Assembly (NCBI RefSeq): GCF_963675165.1
Contig: NC_087393.1
Location: forward strand, 413,502 to 477,501
Source: Halichondria panicea
Taxonomy: Eukaryota; Porifera; Demospongiae; Suberitida; Halichondriidae
Direction: 5' to 3'
DNA: 64,000 nucleotides
How positions within the stretch are numbered: position 1 is the first letter of the stretch; every line of letters begins with the position of its first letter. Shown piece by piece: positions 46,156 through 61,985 of the stretch. The notes under the pieces are model-generated. The model saw nothing but the letters and a program-made list of their open reading frames with translations, had not been told where the DNA came from and ran no database searches. A program made the translations under genes and the position numbers.

Positions 46156-49100
46156 ATGGAAATTGTATACGTATACACCAAGAAACGATCAGAATTTGGC
46201 CGGCAGCCTCTATTTTCCGACCGAGGTGCTCAGCTTAACATCGATATAGAGCCTGATGTCTCACTCAAAGATGACTTCATTGAGAAGAACCCAGTGGACA
46301 TGGCCCTACAGTATGCACCAGAGATGTCAGAGCATGAGGTGAGCCTCCATTTATATGTGCTAGTCTAAATTGTCCAATTTTCGAAAATAAAAGGTGTGTT
46401 TTGTGCTCTTAGGAAATATTTACTGCTTTCATGCCCACAACCATCATTATGTGCCTTTAATCTACAGTAGCAGTAATGTACTGTACTGTATGCAGGTGAA
46501 CACAGAGCGTTTTGAGACAGAGAGCCGAGGTATGAACCACACGGAGGGAGGCTGGCCTAAAGACATCAATCCCGCTGAAGTGGAACAAACCATTCGATTC
46601 AGAAAGAAAGTTGAGAAAGATGAAATATACATGGGCATCATCAACCGACTGGGAACAGTGAGTTCAACCCTCCTTTAAGACATGCTTAATTCATTCTTAT
46701 GTATCACTATTAGGAAATGGAGCATTACCTCAAACAGAACAATGCTATAGACATCTATGAGGAGTATTTCTCTGGCTCCAACGCCTCTAGTGTTGTGGAC
46801 GATTCTCCCTCAGCCAAAACCCTGAGTGTATTCAGGTATGTACATACATAACTACCTACTGAAGCTAAAGTATGGCCTTGTGTTTGTACATTTGATTGTA
46901 GTTTAGGTGGTTCCCCCATTTGTCTACTATAGCGACTATACATACATACATTCAGCAGTTGACATACTTAACTACATCATAATAACCTCACCACTTATAT
47001 AATACAGGGACCCTAATGAGGTCAAGAGAGCAGTGTCGCACATCTCCTGGTATCCTGATGGAGCACACAGACTAGCTGCTGCCTACTCCACCCTCGGCTT
47101 CCAGAAGGGCTCCACTGGGGTACCTCTAGAATCATACATCTGGGAGCTAGGTAAAAACTACTTACAATGTACGTGTCCTGGTATGCATTGTTAATCCTCC
47201 ATGTAGAGAATCCTAATAAACCAGAGCACACCTTGAAGCCCTCCTCCCCTATGCTGTGTCTGGAGTACAACCCTAAAGACCCTCATCTGCTGGTGGGAGG
47301 ATGCTACAATGGCCAGCTAGCTCTGTTTGATACAAGGAAGGGATCACAACCACTCGAAGTCACTCCAGTAGAAATCAGTCATAAAGACCCTGTACACAAA
47401 CTCGTATTCCCCTCCTCAAAAACAGGTGCATTATCTAATATGTGTGTGTTGTCTGTATTTTTCACCATTGCATCATAAATTTGTAATCTAGTGTCTGCAT
47501 TTTTGTACGGACCTACACCCCACACACACACACCCCACACACACACACACACCACCCACACACACACACACACAGGCTCTGATGTGTTCTCCACCTCCTC
47601 TGATGGTCAGGTTCTCTGGTGGGACATTCGTAAACTGGGAGAGCCAGTGGAGACACTACCACTCGAGTTTGGGGGCTACAAGCCTGGAGAAAAACTGGGG
47701 GGTATTGCGCTGGAGTACGAATCATCTATGGTACGACAATATTATCGAGAATATTTTCTAAATTTTTTCTCCACAGCCTACCAAGTTCATGGTGGGTACA
47801 GAGCAAGGTGTGATTCTCCTATGCAATCGAAAAGTCAAGAATCCTCAGGACAGAATTTCATACGCATTCACTGGTCATCATGGACCTATATACTCGCTTC
47901 AGGTGAGGTTTTTGAGTAGCTGATCCTCTTTGTATGTCATTGATCCATCGTTGCTCTGTTTCTACTCACAGAGAAACCCCTTTTATCCGAAATACTTCCT
48001 GTCAGTTGGAGACTGGACTGCAAGAGTAAGTATAAGCCATTGCATTATATTATAGCTACAAATTTGCATACGTGTGCAACACCACCGTGTGTACAAAGCT
48101 ATTAATACAACCCCCCCCTCTCCCTGCAGTTGTGGTCTGAGGATGCCAAAGAATCTCCCATCATGTGGACCAAGTACAGCTCCAGTCCCCTCACTGATGC
48201 CTGTTGGAGCCCCACCCGACCTGGAGTCTTCTACACAACAGGAATGTCTGGAAACCTGGACGTTTGGGATGTACTGTTCAAGCAAAACTCTCCCACCCTC
48301 ACACTGCAAGTGTCTGATGAGTCACTACACTCTGTGTGCTGTCATGATCAGGGTAAACTGTTGGCTTGTGGCTCTCTGGCTGGTGACATCACTCTACTGG
48401 AGATGTCTGGCTTCCTGAGTAACCTACAGCCAAACGAAAAACAGAACATAACATCGGTAAGTGATAGAGAGTGTACATGTATCTAGTTGAGATTGTCCAT
48501 TAGCTCTTTGATAGCTCTATCCATTTGGTATGCTTAAATCAATGATTTCTGTCGGGCTCAAATCTTCTGCTTTTAAAAGCTATAAGTGTTTTTTCTGAAA
48601 TATATGGCTAACTATGCATATATATTTTCAAATTGTAGAATAGTGCATGTTGCGGATTGTACAGTGTACAAAGCTTTTGTTGCCCTAGCACTGTATTGTA
48701 CAGTAGTGAACTTGTTTTTTGTGGGGTCGCAGGTGTTTGAACGTGAGACTCACAGAGAGAAGATTTTGGAGGGACGACGTCGTGAGATTAAACTCAAGGC
48801 CAAGCAAGCCAGTGCTGCTGGTGGAGGGGGCGGAGTTGTGGCAGGTGGAGGGGGTGGAGGGTGAGTGGGTCTATCCTGATTGTACTATGTATATAGCTAC
48901 TCACAATTTTATGTAACCTTGTGCAGCATAATTATTATTAATTTATCTCGTACAATCCTGCACACAGTGTCTGTACAAAATACCACTTGCCTGAATTGTT
49001 GTGTTTTTATCTAACTGTACCTCCTTCCCTTCCGTACATACATGTAGTGAGGAAGCTGAGGATGAGGAGGACTTCGTTGGCAAGGCAGAGACAGATTTCT

Positions 49101-49243
49101 GGGACACTCTCTCCCACGAGCAGAAGACCATTGAAGCAAAGGAGGCCAAGAGACGTGAAGCTATGGCTCCCAATAACCAACCCACACCCATACCTGAGGA
49201 GGGGGACGAGAGGAGAGAAGAACCAGCAACAGACTCACAATAA
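46156..49243 (+). CDS. DNAI2: Axonemal dynein intermediate chain 2
   Basis: DNAI2 is a WD40 intermediate chain of outer dynein arms in cilia and flagella. The start [17 protein letters not shown] and [47 protein letters not shown] and [11 protein letters not shown] follow human DNAI2 closely. WD blades carry [90 protein letters not shown] and [13 protein letters not shown]. About 11 exons: 46156-46338, 46495-46658, 46715-46836, 47009-47150, 47209-47425, 47577-47730, 47776-47902, 47971-48027, 48129-48457, 48733-48859 and 49049-49243. A Gly-rich stretch ([14 protein letters not shown]) interrupts the acidic C-terminus. The intron before the exon at 47577 ends in a CA run. Confidence 0.95.
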
Positions 49244-49504
49244 ACTCCTTTAATTTTAGTCAGTTTTTTCTTTATGCAACCACACAAACCCGAAGTCTAT
49301 GTTATGGTCAAAAATCTCTTATACCTTATTTGCAATGTTTTTGGCCACAGTGAATAATTAATTTATTATGAGTGAATAAAATTCATGAGGAGTTGTCATA
49401 GAAATTGTGGTTAGCACGAGAAGCAACCATGCAGCCCCTCCCCCCTTTTTTTAGGCTAGCTATAGATCTAGCTGTACACAGTATATACTCATTGATTGAA
49501 AGCC

Positions 49505-52500
49505 ATGGATCGCAGGAGATTGCAAGTGTTCCTGACAACATGTTTACTGTACATCTCCATTGCATTACATGCACCAGCAAGTGCTCAAGGTAAGGCCTTG
49601 TACAACATGCAAAAGAATTGTAAAAAGCTATGAGCAAAATTAAAAAGCTAAGTACTAAAATACTATACACTAAGGTAGACTTGCAGAGGTTAGTCACGTA
49701 TTGAACAACTATTGAACAGTTAGCTAAGGCTGAGCATAATTATAAGCAGCCCATAATTATTATTAATTATAGCCCCATGCAGCCCCTCCCCCTCATGTTA
49801 GTGTGTAAATCAGCAGCCTTGTCCTTGTCCCTTCCCCATAGTCTGCCAGCCCATAGGAACGATTACACAGGACTCCCAACTGACTAGCAGTGACCTCACT
49901 ACCTGTAAGACGTACCCTGGTGACCTCACCATTGGAGTCAGCGACTGTTCCCAACCGTGTCAAGTGTCATCAATACCAGTGCTACAACTCGCAACCATCC
50001 AAGGCTCTCTTAAAATTAATTGTTGTCCTAACCTGATTACCATTGGTGGTTTCAACCTTCTTACTTCTGTTCGTTCGATTGACATTTACTACAACGCTAA
50101 CCTGACAAGCATTACTGCATTTGCAAGCATCACTCAACTACAGGGCTACCTTCGAGTGGCTCAAAATCCTAAACTTGCATCGATCATCGAACTTTCTGCA
50201 TTGAGAAATATTGGATCGTACCTCGAGATTGATCGAAATCCGTCCCTCACAGATGTGAGCTTCAGCCGGCTGACAGCAATTGGTGGAGCTGATACAGTCG
50301 CTGGACACGCTCTTAGCATAGGCTACACTGCACTGCAGTCCTTATCAGGATTCGGAGCATTAAGTAGCATATCTTATGGTACTGTGAGGATTGAAGGCAA
50401 CACTGCACTGTGCTATGCAGGGTACCCCCAGTGGGGGGAGATAGGGCAGTTTGCAAGCAGGGATAGCAGTTCTGGTGCTGATAAGGGACTGGACTGGAGG
50501 CAGCTGTTATCTGTGAGTAATCAGTGGCAGTACACGTGGGGCGTGGAGGGAGGGGGAATACCCACACTGCTGATACGGGACAATGCTCCAGCTGGATCAT
50601 GTGGTGAGTGCGTGCATGGTTGTACAATTTTAACACCTTATATTCACTCCAATTATAGACTGTATAGCAGGTATATTTCGATTTTTGCAGAAAGAGGTTT
50701 TTGCAGCATGCATGCATGCAATATAAAATTCGTGGGTATAAATGTTCGCGGTACATACTTAATCAACAAAAACCTTGAACATTAATTTATACCCTTGAAA
50801 TATACCCGCTCTACGGTAAACCCTTCGCAGTTATCCCATTGCTTAGCCCAATACTGCATGTATTTGTCCTCTCCCATAGAATCTGCATCCTGTTCTTCCT
50901 TCTGTGAGGCCAATGCTGGTTGCCTGGGGCCAGTAGGTGTGGCCTTGTGTGGCAGCTGTGCTACTTTAGCTGGAGGCGTCAACCCGTGCGACATCATCCC
51001 CTCAACACCCTCTCCTGTCGACATTACCACTATCATAGTGGCTGTGGTTGCGAGCATTGTTGGCATTGCGGTGCTAGTGCTGTTGCCACTAGGGATATGG
51101 GGGTGTGTCGTTGTGGGCAGGAGGTACAAGGAGCTGCGGCAAGGGAGCTTTGACATCTCAGTGAGTGATCCTTGAATCGAATGGGGTTCTGTACATAAGT
51201 TCTATAATGACATATTTGTGATTTGTGATATAGTTATTTCAAATGTTATAGCTTACAGCTAGAAAGACTATATGTAAATTTTAGCAGATAAAGTTATAGC
51301 TACATAATTATACCACTAGAAAGACGTGTGTGTATGTGCGTGTGTGATGTGTTTTGATAGACCCCACCCACACCACCAGACAAATTCTGTGGAAGATGGT
51401 TTTTCTCTGAGAAGCAAATCCGGAGGCTCTCAACAGATAGCAACAGTTGCCGAGCCAACCACTGGGTCCAGCGTCACTCGAAAGGGGGTCAAATACACGC
51501 CCAAACTTGACTCTGTCGTTATCCTTAGCAACAAAATGAATGAAACTTCCAATGATTACGATACTCCGAGAAGCTCGTACGGAGGTCAGAGTTCAGCTGC
51601 CGATGAGGTGCCACCTGCTCTGCCAGCTCCTCGACAATCAAGATCATCCAAACGGTCACTCGGTGAATCGCGTCCCAAATCAGACTCTGCTATACTGGGT
51701 ACGTTATTGTTATAGAGAGTCAATTGCTGCTCTGTTGTCATGCATGGTTAGAATTCAGTTATGTGTTTATACGATGTGTTTATATTTACAAGAAACAAAC
51801 ATTTTTTGCATAGTTGCATAATTTGGTAGGACTTTTGCAGTATTAAGACACTAGTTCTACGTGCATGTTAACTAGCTAGCACAGTGAATAGAGTGACCAT
51901 TTTGTACTACATTCTGCTACCACACATTATTTGATACCAATTCAACATCTCCCCGCCCCCTGGTCCTCCAGATCGTGCCCCCCAGAAGAGGAATAGTGCG
52001 TCTAGTCTAATGGAAGGATCACGAGAGCCAGGTACAGAGGACATCTTGAAGCGCCTGAGGGAGGAACGTGCTGAGGTGCCAATGGACTTCCCCTGGGACA
52101 GTATTAAACTAGGCAAGGAGCTCGGGACAGGAGACTTTGGGAAGGTGGGTGTTACACGTTGACTAACCATTGATAGTAGTTTATATATACTGTGCGTACT
52201 GTATATGAAACTATGCATTGGGACTACTGTTTGATGCAAACTTAGGAGTATAAACCAGAGCTGTCATAATTGTGTGTTAGCATACTACCCTTGTGTTTGC
52301 CTCAGGTGTTCCATGCTGAGGCCCGAAAACTGTTACCGGGACAGAAGAAGACAGCTGTGATGGTGAAGCAGCTCAAGGAGGGGGCCAGTACGGAGGAGAG
52401 GGAGACCTTTCTCAGACCTGTTGAGGCCATGAAGTGAGTGTATTCTAACATCTATAAAAAAATCCTGCACTTTCCAATGTTTTACACAAAATAAAAGTTT

Positions 52501-53034
52501 GAATTGGCACTAAATGATGATTGTGCATAGCTATATAAAGGTACCCCCTCACACACCCACACCCACCACACACCACACACCACACACCACACACCAACCC
52601 ACACACATAGAGTCCTCCAGCACTCCAACGTCCTCTCTCTGCTTGGAGTGAGTATGAAGGGACCCTCCATTTATGTCCTACTTGAGTACTGTTCCCAAGG
52701 CAACTTCAAGACATTCCTCGTACGCAAGAGAAGAGAGTCGATGGCTCTCAAGCAGAGCAACCAGCTCATCGGCATGACGATAGATATGGCGGCTGGCCTC
52801 GACTACCTCCACTCTATGAACATTGCTCACAAGTAAGTTTGTTTTATTTTATTCGTTATTTGGTATGCCCACTTCAAAGAGCTCCTTATCTGATTGAATA
52901 CATTGTGCTTGTGTTCGAAAATTTTCATTTTTCCTGCAGTGATTTTGCAGCCCGGAGTTGCCTAGTTACCAGTGAGGGGCAGGTGAAGCTGGGAGACTAT
53001 GGAATCACACGACAGACATTCAAGGTAATAAGAT

Positions 53035-53079
<45 letters not shown>

Positions 53080-56000
53080 CCACACACACACACACACACA
53101 GGAGGACTACTACGCCCGCAAGCCCTCACAGAAGGCTCTACCTATTCGCTGGATGCCTCCGGAGCTCATTGTCATCAAGGACAGGAACACTCTCACCTCT
53201 CTCCCTGTCTCCATGCCCGGCAATATATGGTCAGTCACATGACACAAACAATGTTCTATTAGAATAATTATGATTTAGGATAAATTACTCGTCTTGCTTT
53301 TAATTTCCTCTTTCACTTTTTGAGCGAAATAAAACAATCACACAACAAGGTGCCCCCCAAAAGGTTCGGGGACTCTTTCAGGTCATAACTGGAACAATAA
53401 TTTTTGTGATTTCCTGAAAATTTTGTTTCAATGGTGTCATGCCCAATAAAAATGTTGACATTGGATCAACAATACTCAAGTTATGGCAGCCGAAAGATGT
53501 TCAACTACACTCCGTTTATTCAATGGTTCGGGGATTCTTTTGGCTGCCATAACTTGAATTCCGTGGATCCAATGTCAAATTTTTTAGGATTTTCTGAAAG
53601 CTTAGAAAATTTTAGTTCAAATGGTGCCATTAAAAATTATATTTGAGAGATAAAAGTGTTTGCTAATTTGGCGATACCATGGATTATAGCCCATGGTCCA
53701 AGGCCGAAAAATGACAAATTAGGGCCCCAACAAAATGTTGGATTGCAACACATCATTTGAAAGGTCTCTTTTTAAGCTTTCAGAAAATCATAAAAATTTT
53801 GATATTGGATCAACGATACTCAAGTTAAGGCTGTTGAAAGATGTTCAACTACACTCTGTTTATTTAATAGTTTGGGGATATTTTCGGCTGCCATAACTTG
53901 AATTCCGTGGATCCAATGTCAACATTTTTTAGGATTTTCTAAAAGCTTAGAAAATTTTAGTTCAAATGGTGCCATTAAAAATTATATTTGAGAGATAAAA
54001 GTGTTTGCCAATTTGGCGATACCATGGATAATAAATAGCCCATGGTAAGGCCGAAAAATGACAAATTAGGGTCCCGACAAAATGTTGAATTGCAACACAT
54101 CATTTGAAAGGTCTCTTTCTAAGCTTTCAGGAAATCATAAAAATGTTGACATTGGATCAACGATACTCAAGTTATGGCAGCCAAAAGATGCTCAACTACA
54201 TTCCGTTCATTCAATGGTTCGGGGATTCTTTTGGCTGCCATAACTTGAATTCCGTGGATCCGATGTCAAATTTTTTAGGATTTTCTGAAAGCTTAGAAAA
54301 TTTTAGTTCAAATGGTGCCATTAAAAATTATATTTGAGAGATAAAAGTGTTTGCTAATTTGGCGATACCATGGATTATATATAGCCCATGGTCCAAGGCC
54401 GAAAAATGACAAATTAGGGCCCCAACAAAATGTTGGATTGCAACACATCATTTGAAAGGTCTCTTTCTAAGCTTTCAGAAAATCATAAAATTTTTGACAT
54501 TGGATCAACGATACTCAAGTTAAGGCTGTTGAAAGATGTTCAACTACACTCTGTTTATAATAGTTTGGGGATATTTTCGGCTGCCATAACTTGAATTCCG
54601 TGGATCCAATGTCAACATTTTTTAGGATTTTCTAAAAGCTTAGAAAATTTTAGTTCAAATGGTGCCATTAAAAATTATATTTGAGAGATAAAAGTGTTTG
54701 CCAATTTAGTGATCCTTGAGGTATTTAGCACCTGCTTGAACACTTATTATTTTTCTGCTTGTATTTCTCAGGTCCTTTGGTGTTGCACTATGGGAGGTGT
54801 CCAGCTTTGCTCAGTGGCCGTACGATGACCTCAGCAATGAGGAGGTGCTCCAGACACTCAAGACCACTGGCAAGTGCATACTGGAGAATCCACTCAGAGA
54901 CACCGACCACATGGCACCACTGTGAGTGATTGCATGAATAGGAGTGTTGTACGAACGCTAGATCAACTCTGTAACTAAGTTTATGATGGTCAAAATTCAA
55001 CGATGTTCTGATTTTTTGAAAGCTTAAAAGGAGCCCGTTCAGTCTATAATCCCAACTTTGGAACAGGCCATAATCGGAAAAAGACCATGGGTATAGCCCA
55101 TAGTCTTTTGTCAAAAACAGGACAAATTTGATTTTAACGCATCATCTGAAAGGCCTTTCTTTAAGCTTTCAAAAAATCATAAAACTAACGTTGTTGGACC
55201 AACAGAATTAAAGTTATGGCGGCTCAAACATGTGAGGAAGTTGCACAATTTGTCGATTTAGACGTATAATTATACTACACGGCATAATTACGTATTTTGA
55301 CCTCTTGTTTCGTCTCTCCAGGTTTGATATTTGTCAGTCGTGTTGGCAACCAGTTGAACTTCGACCCTCCATGAGTGAACTACACAGTCAACTGAAGGAC
55401 CTAACGAACCCCTCCTCCAACAATAGACGCAGTACCACACCCACAAGTGCCACACCCACAAGACACACCCCTCAGGGCAAAGCTACCACTACGAGATCAA
55501 AGAGCCAATCGTTCCTCCCCATCACTCCTCGCGAGGAGGCTACAAACGACGACACTCTGAAACGTACATCTCAATATAAACCGCGACGTGCTGCTCCCTC
55601 AAAACCAGCTCCAAGTCGTCCTGCCCCAGGGCGTCCTAACAACTACACGTCCACGTTCCCACGCTCTATAAAGGGGAGATCAGGTGACAGTCAAGAGGAG
55701 CCCCTGGTCATTAGTAACACTGCCAGTCTAGACGACGATGAACAGCCTAAAGTGAGTACAAGTGTGTCCGGTGGAAGGAAGCTAGCTAAGAAAGACCCGA
55801 CGTATAAGAAGAAGACTGAGAGCACAGAAGCTTTACTGACCGAGTCGTTGTCTCCTAATGATAGGGGCACTACGAAAACTACCCATTCCACTGCGGCCAA
55901 ATCCAAGTCCATATCACGTTATGATCCTCTAGCCGCTAAGAAGAAAACACCTGCAAAGACGTCGGGAACTGCAGAGAAACGAGTGAATAAATCGACCCAC

Positions 56001-56567
56001 TCAATGGAACCTGATCGCAACAGGAGAGAGTTGCCCCACCTCAAAGAAATGAACCAAGCCCTACAAGATAACCAAGCAATGGCTGATGGTGAAGACGACT
56101 TTATCCTCGATCCACCGCAGAAATTCTCTCAGGAAGATTTGGAAATAGAGGAGCCTCAAAATGCCACAGGGGGTGCTCTACATTTCCAAGACATTTCAGA
56201 GGATAACGAGCCACTGAGAGGGGCTCCCCCCTCGAACGAGAGGAGACGATGGTCTAACATGGAGCGGAAAATTCAAGGCAAAAAATTGGGCGGTAAGATT
56301 TTGAGTCGCCAAAAGACACCGGCCAATTTAGGGCCTGATGATGACAACGATTATGATGATGTCATAATACCGCAACTTGACGATAATATTTATGATGACA
56401 TCATACCACCGAATCCACCTGCCGATAATGATTACGTTGACATGGATGATTACCCGTTTGACGAGTCTGAGGATGGGTTTAACGACTACGACATGCCTGA
56501 GGCTATGGAGGAGGACAAACTTCCCAACACAGTCTACGATGAAGAAGTGGCAGCTCTCATCTGGTGA
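49505..56567 (+). CDS. Receptor with L domain and LMTK-like tyrosine kinase (probably catalytically impaired)
   Basis: Exons 49505-49589, 49842-50603, 50880-51160, 51380-51698, 51972-52144, 52306-52433, 52611-52832, 52940-53024, 53102-53229, 54772-54921 and 55322-56567 keep frame, about 1,180 residues. Signal peptide MDRRRLQVFLTTCLLYISIA. An L-domain-like ectodomain follows (GSLKINCCPNLITIGG, LEIDRNPSLTDV), then a Cys-rich stretch, one transmembrane helix (TTIIVAVVASIVGIAVLVLL) and a juxtamembrane tail with DYDTPRSS. Kinase: GTGDFGKV loop and VMVKQL Lys present. Catalytic loop HNDFAARSCLV (HRD to HND, Asn to Ser), GDYG for DFG, PIRWMPPEL, WSFGVALWE. HxD with GDYG, EDYY, and an insertion before the WSFG helix recall the LMTK/AATYK family. 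Where other kinases have the helix-C Glu the sequence reads FLRPVEAMK. A long basic/Pro-rich then acidic Tyr-rich tail ends in EEVAALIW. The ligand is unknown. Confidence 0.85.
50662..50815. mobile_element. MITE-like insertion in a receptor-gene intron
   Basis: Left GTATAGCAGGTATATTTCG and right GAAATATACCCGCTCTACGG form terminal inverted repeats. Internal GTGGGTATAAATGTTCGCGG is also present. The termini resemble the TATAGC family at 26.8 kb, so this is probably a relative. Confidence 0.6.
53390..54715. repeat. Tandem array of about 345-bp foldback units
   Basis: About four units fill the intron 53230-54771. Each has GGCTGCCATAACTTGAATTC, CGTGGATCCAATGTCAA, GGATTTTCTGAAAGCTTAG, TTTGGCGATACCATGG, GGCCGAAAAATGACAAATTA, AACACATCATTTGAAAGGTC, and GACATTGGATCAACGATACT, CAAGTTATGGCAGCC. 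Left and right ends are inverted copies of each other. Units 1 and 3 share TTCGGGGATTCTTTTGG and units 2 and 4 share TTTGGGGATATTTTCGG, so the array grew by duplicating a two-unit block. Confidence 0.93.
54960..55225. repeat. Intronic foldback-family repeat, single diverged copy
   Basis: Contains GATGGTCAAAATTCAACGAT, TTTTTTGAAAGCTTA, AACGCATCATCTGAAAGG, AAAATCATAAAACTAACG and TTGGACCAACAGAATTAAAG, closest to the AP5Z1-intron copy. It lies in the intron just before the last exon of the receptor gene. Confidence 0.85.
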
Positions 56568-56766
56568 ACTATGTAAACTCTATTTAACAGAATATACTAG
56601 TAATTTAGAACTTGTGTAATTATACGTTACCTATAATGCAAAGCCCCCTAACATTGACATAGACATTTTTAATTAGTTAATTTGTTTTTTAATAATAACG
56701 CGAGTATGAATAATAATAATTGCAAATTGAGTTGACACAACATAATAATAATTATTAAGTGATTGT

Positions 56767-61243
<4,477 letters not shown>

Positions 61244-61354
61244 TGAATATAGAATATAGATGGGGTACGCACGTCTAGTCTAGACAACCTGGTAGAGCCA
61301 CGTGGGTGGCTAGCATTTAATTTTTGGTTAGGTAATCGCTAAAAATAGCGAGTG

Positions 61355-61362
61355 TTGCATCA
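61355..61362 (+). promoter_or_regulatory. CARE/AARE-like element TTGCATCA upstream of the ATF4-like gene
   Basis: TTGCATCA is the core of the C/EBP-ATF response element bound by ATF4 heterodimers in CHOP, ASNS and TRIB3 promoters. It sits about 92 bp upstream of the TATA-like box. An 8-mer can occur by chance, so function is inferred from position. Confidence 0.45.
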
Positions 61363-61452
61363 GCCACATTCTAAATTGACATTCTTTGCACCCGGTACCA
61401 CTCGTGATTCTTACTTCTTTGCCAACAAGACAGCTAGACGCTAGAAAGTGCT

Positions 61453-61460
61453 TTATATAA
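61453..61460 (+). promoter_or_regulatory. TATA box of the ATF4-like gene
   Basis: TTATATAAG at about 61453 fits TATAWAW. Transcription would start near 61480-61490, giving a leader in which the first ATG is uORF1. Confidence 0.55.
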
Positions 61461-61654
61461 GTCAAGAAACAAGAGAGCTAAAGTGATTTCGGACTGCATA
61501 TCCTTCATATCAATTATTGAAGACTCCAATTATTCCTACTGCCTTGGAACGCTCGCATACACTAGACTGCTTACGACATAGTGAACTACTGCAACTCATT
61601 GATAGCTTTATAGTGGACTGTGCTTTGGAACCTTTCTTTACTGGATTGTAAAGT

Positions 61655-61666
61655 ATGGCTTGCTAA
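61655..61666 (+). promoter_or_regulatory. uORF1 of the ATF4-like mRNA (3 codons)
   Basis: ATG GCT TGC TAA encodes Met-Ala-Cys. It is the first ATG after the TATA-like box. Vertebrate ATF4 uORF1 is also three codons long and promotes reinitiation downstream. Confidence 0.7.
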
Positions 61667-61731
61667 GGGAACAAGAGTGCCACCGCACTTCGCCCAATAC
61701 AACTATAAACTCCGTAATCTCTTTCTTAGTC

Positions 61732-61985
61732 ATGGGGTAAGCAAATTGCAAGGCGTATAAAACTAACAAAAATAATTATTGTGCCATTGATTTCAATCGC
61801 ATGGTTGTTTGTCTCATAGAACTATTAATGATTGTACCCCCCCCCCCCATACACACAGTTCCCCCCACTCAACTGCAAAGTCCTCACTCGGACATAAAAA
61901 GTCAATATTTTCTCGGAAAAGCAAAATCGAAACGATCTCTCAAGATGAACACATACCCTCTCTCACCTCTGGCCTTCGCTCCTAA
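61732..61985 (+). promoter_or_regulatory. uORF2 of the ATF4-like mRNA, spliced and overlapping the main start
   Basis: ATG at 61732 is cut after GG by a donor (61737, GTAAGC). The acceptor is at 61859 or nearby (ACACACAG/TTCCCC). The joined frame runs 43 codons and stops at TAA 61983-61985, 41 nt past the main ATG (61945) in a different frame. The gap from the uORF1 stop to this ATG is 65 nt. This matches the arrangement of vertebrate ATF4, whose inhibitory uORF2 overlaps the main start. Without splicing the same ATG reads ATG GGG TAA. Confidence 0.68.
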
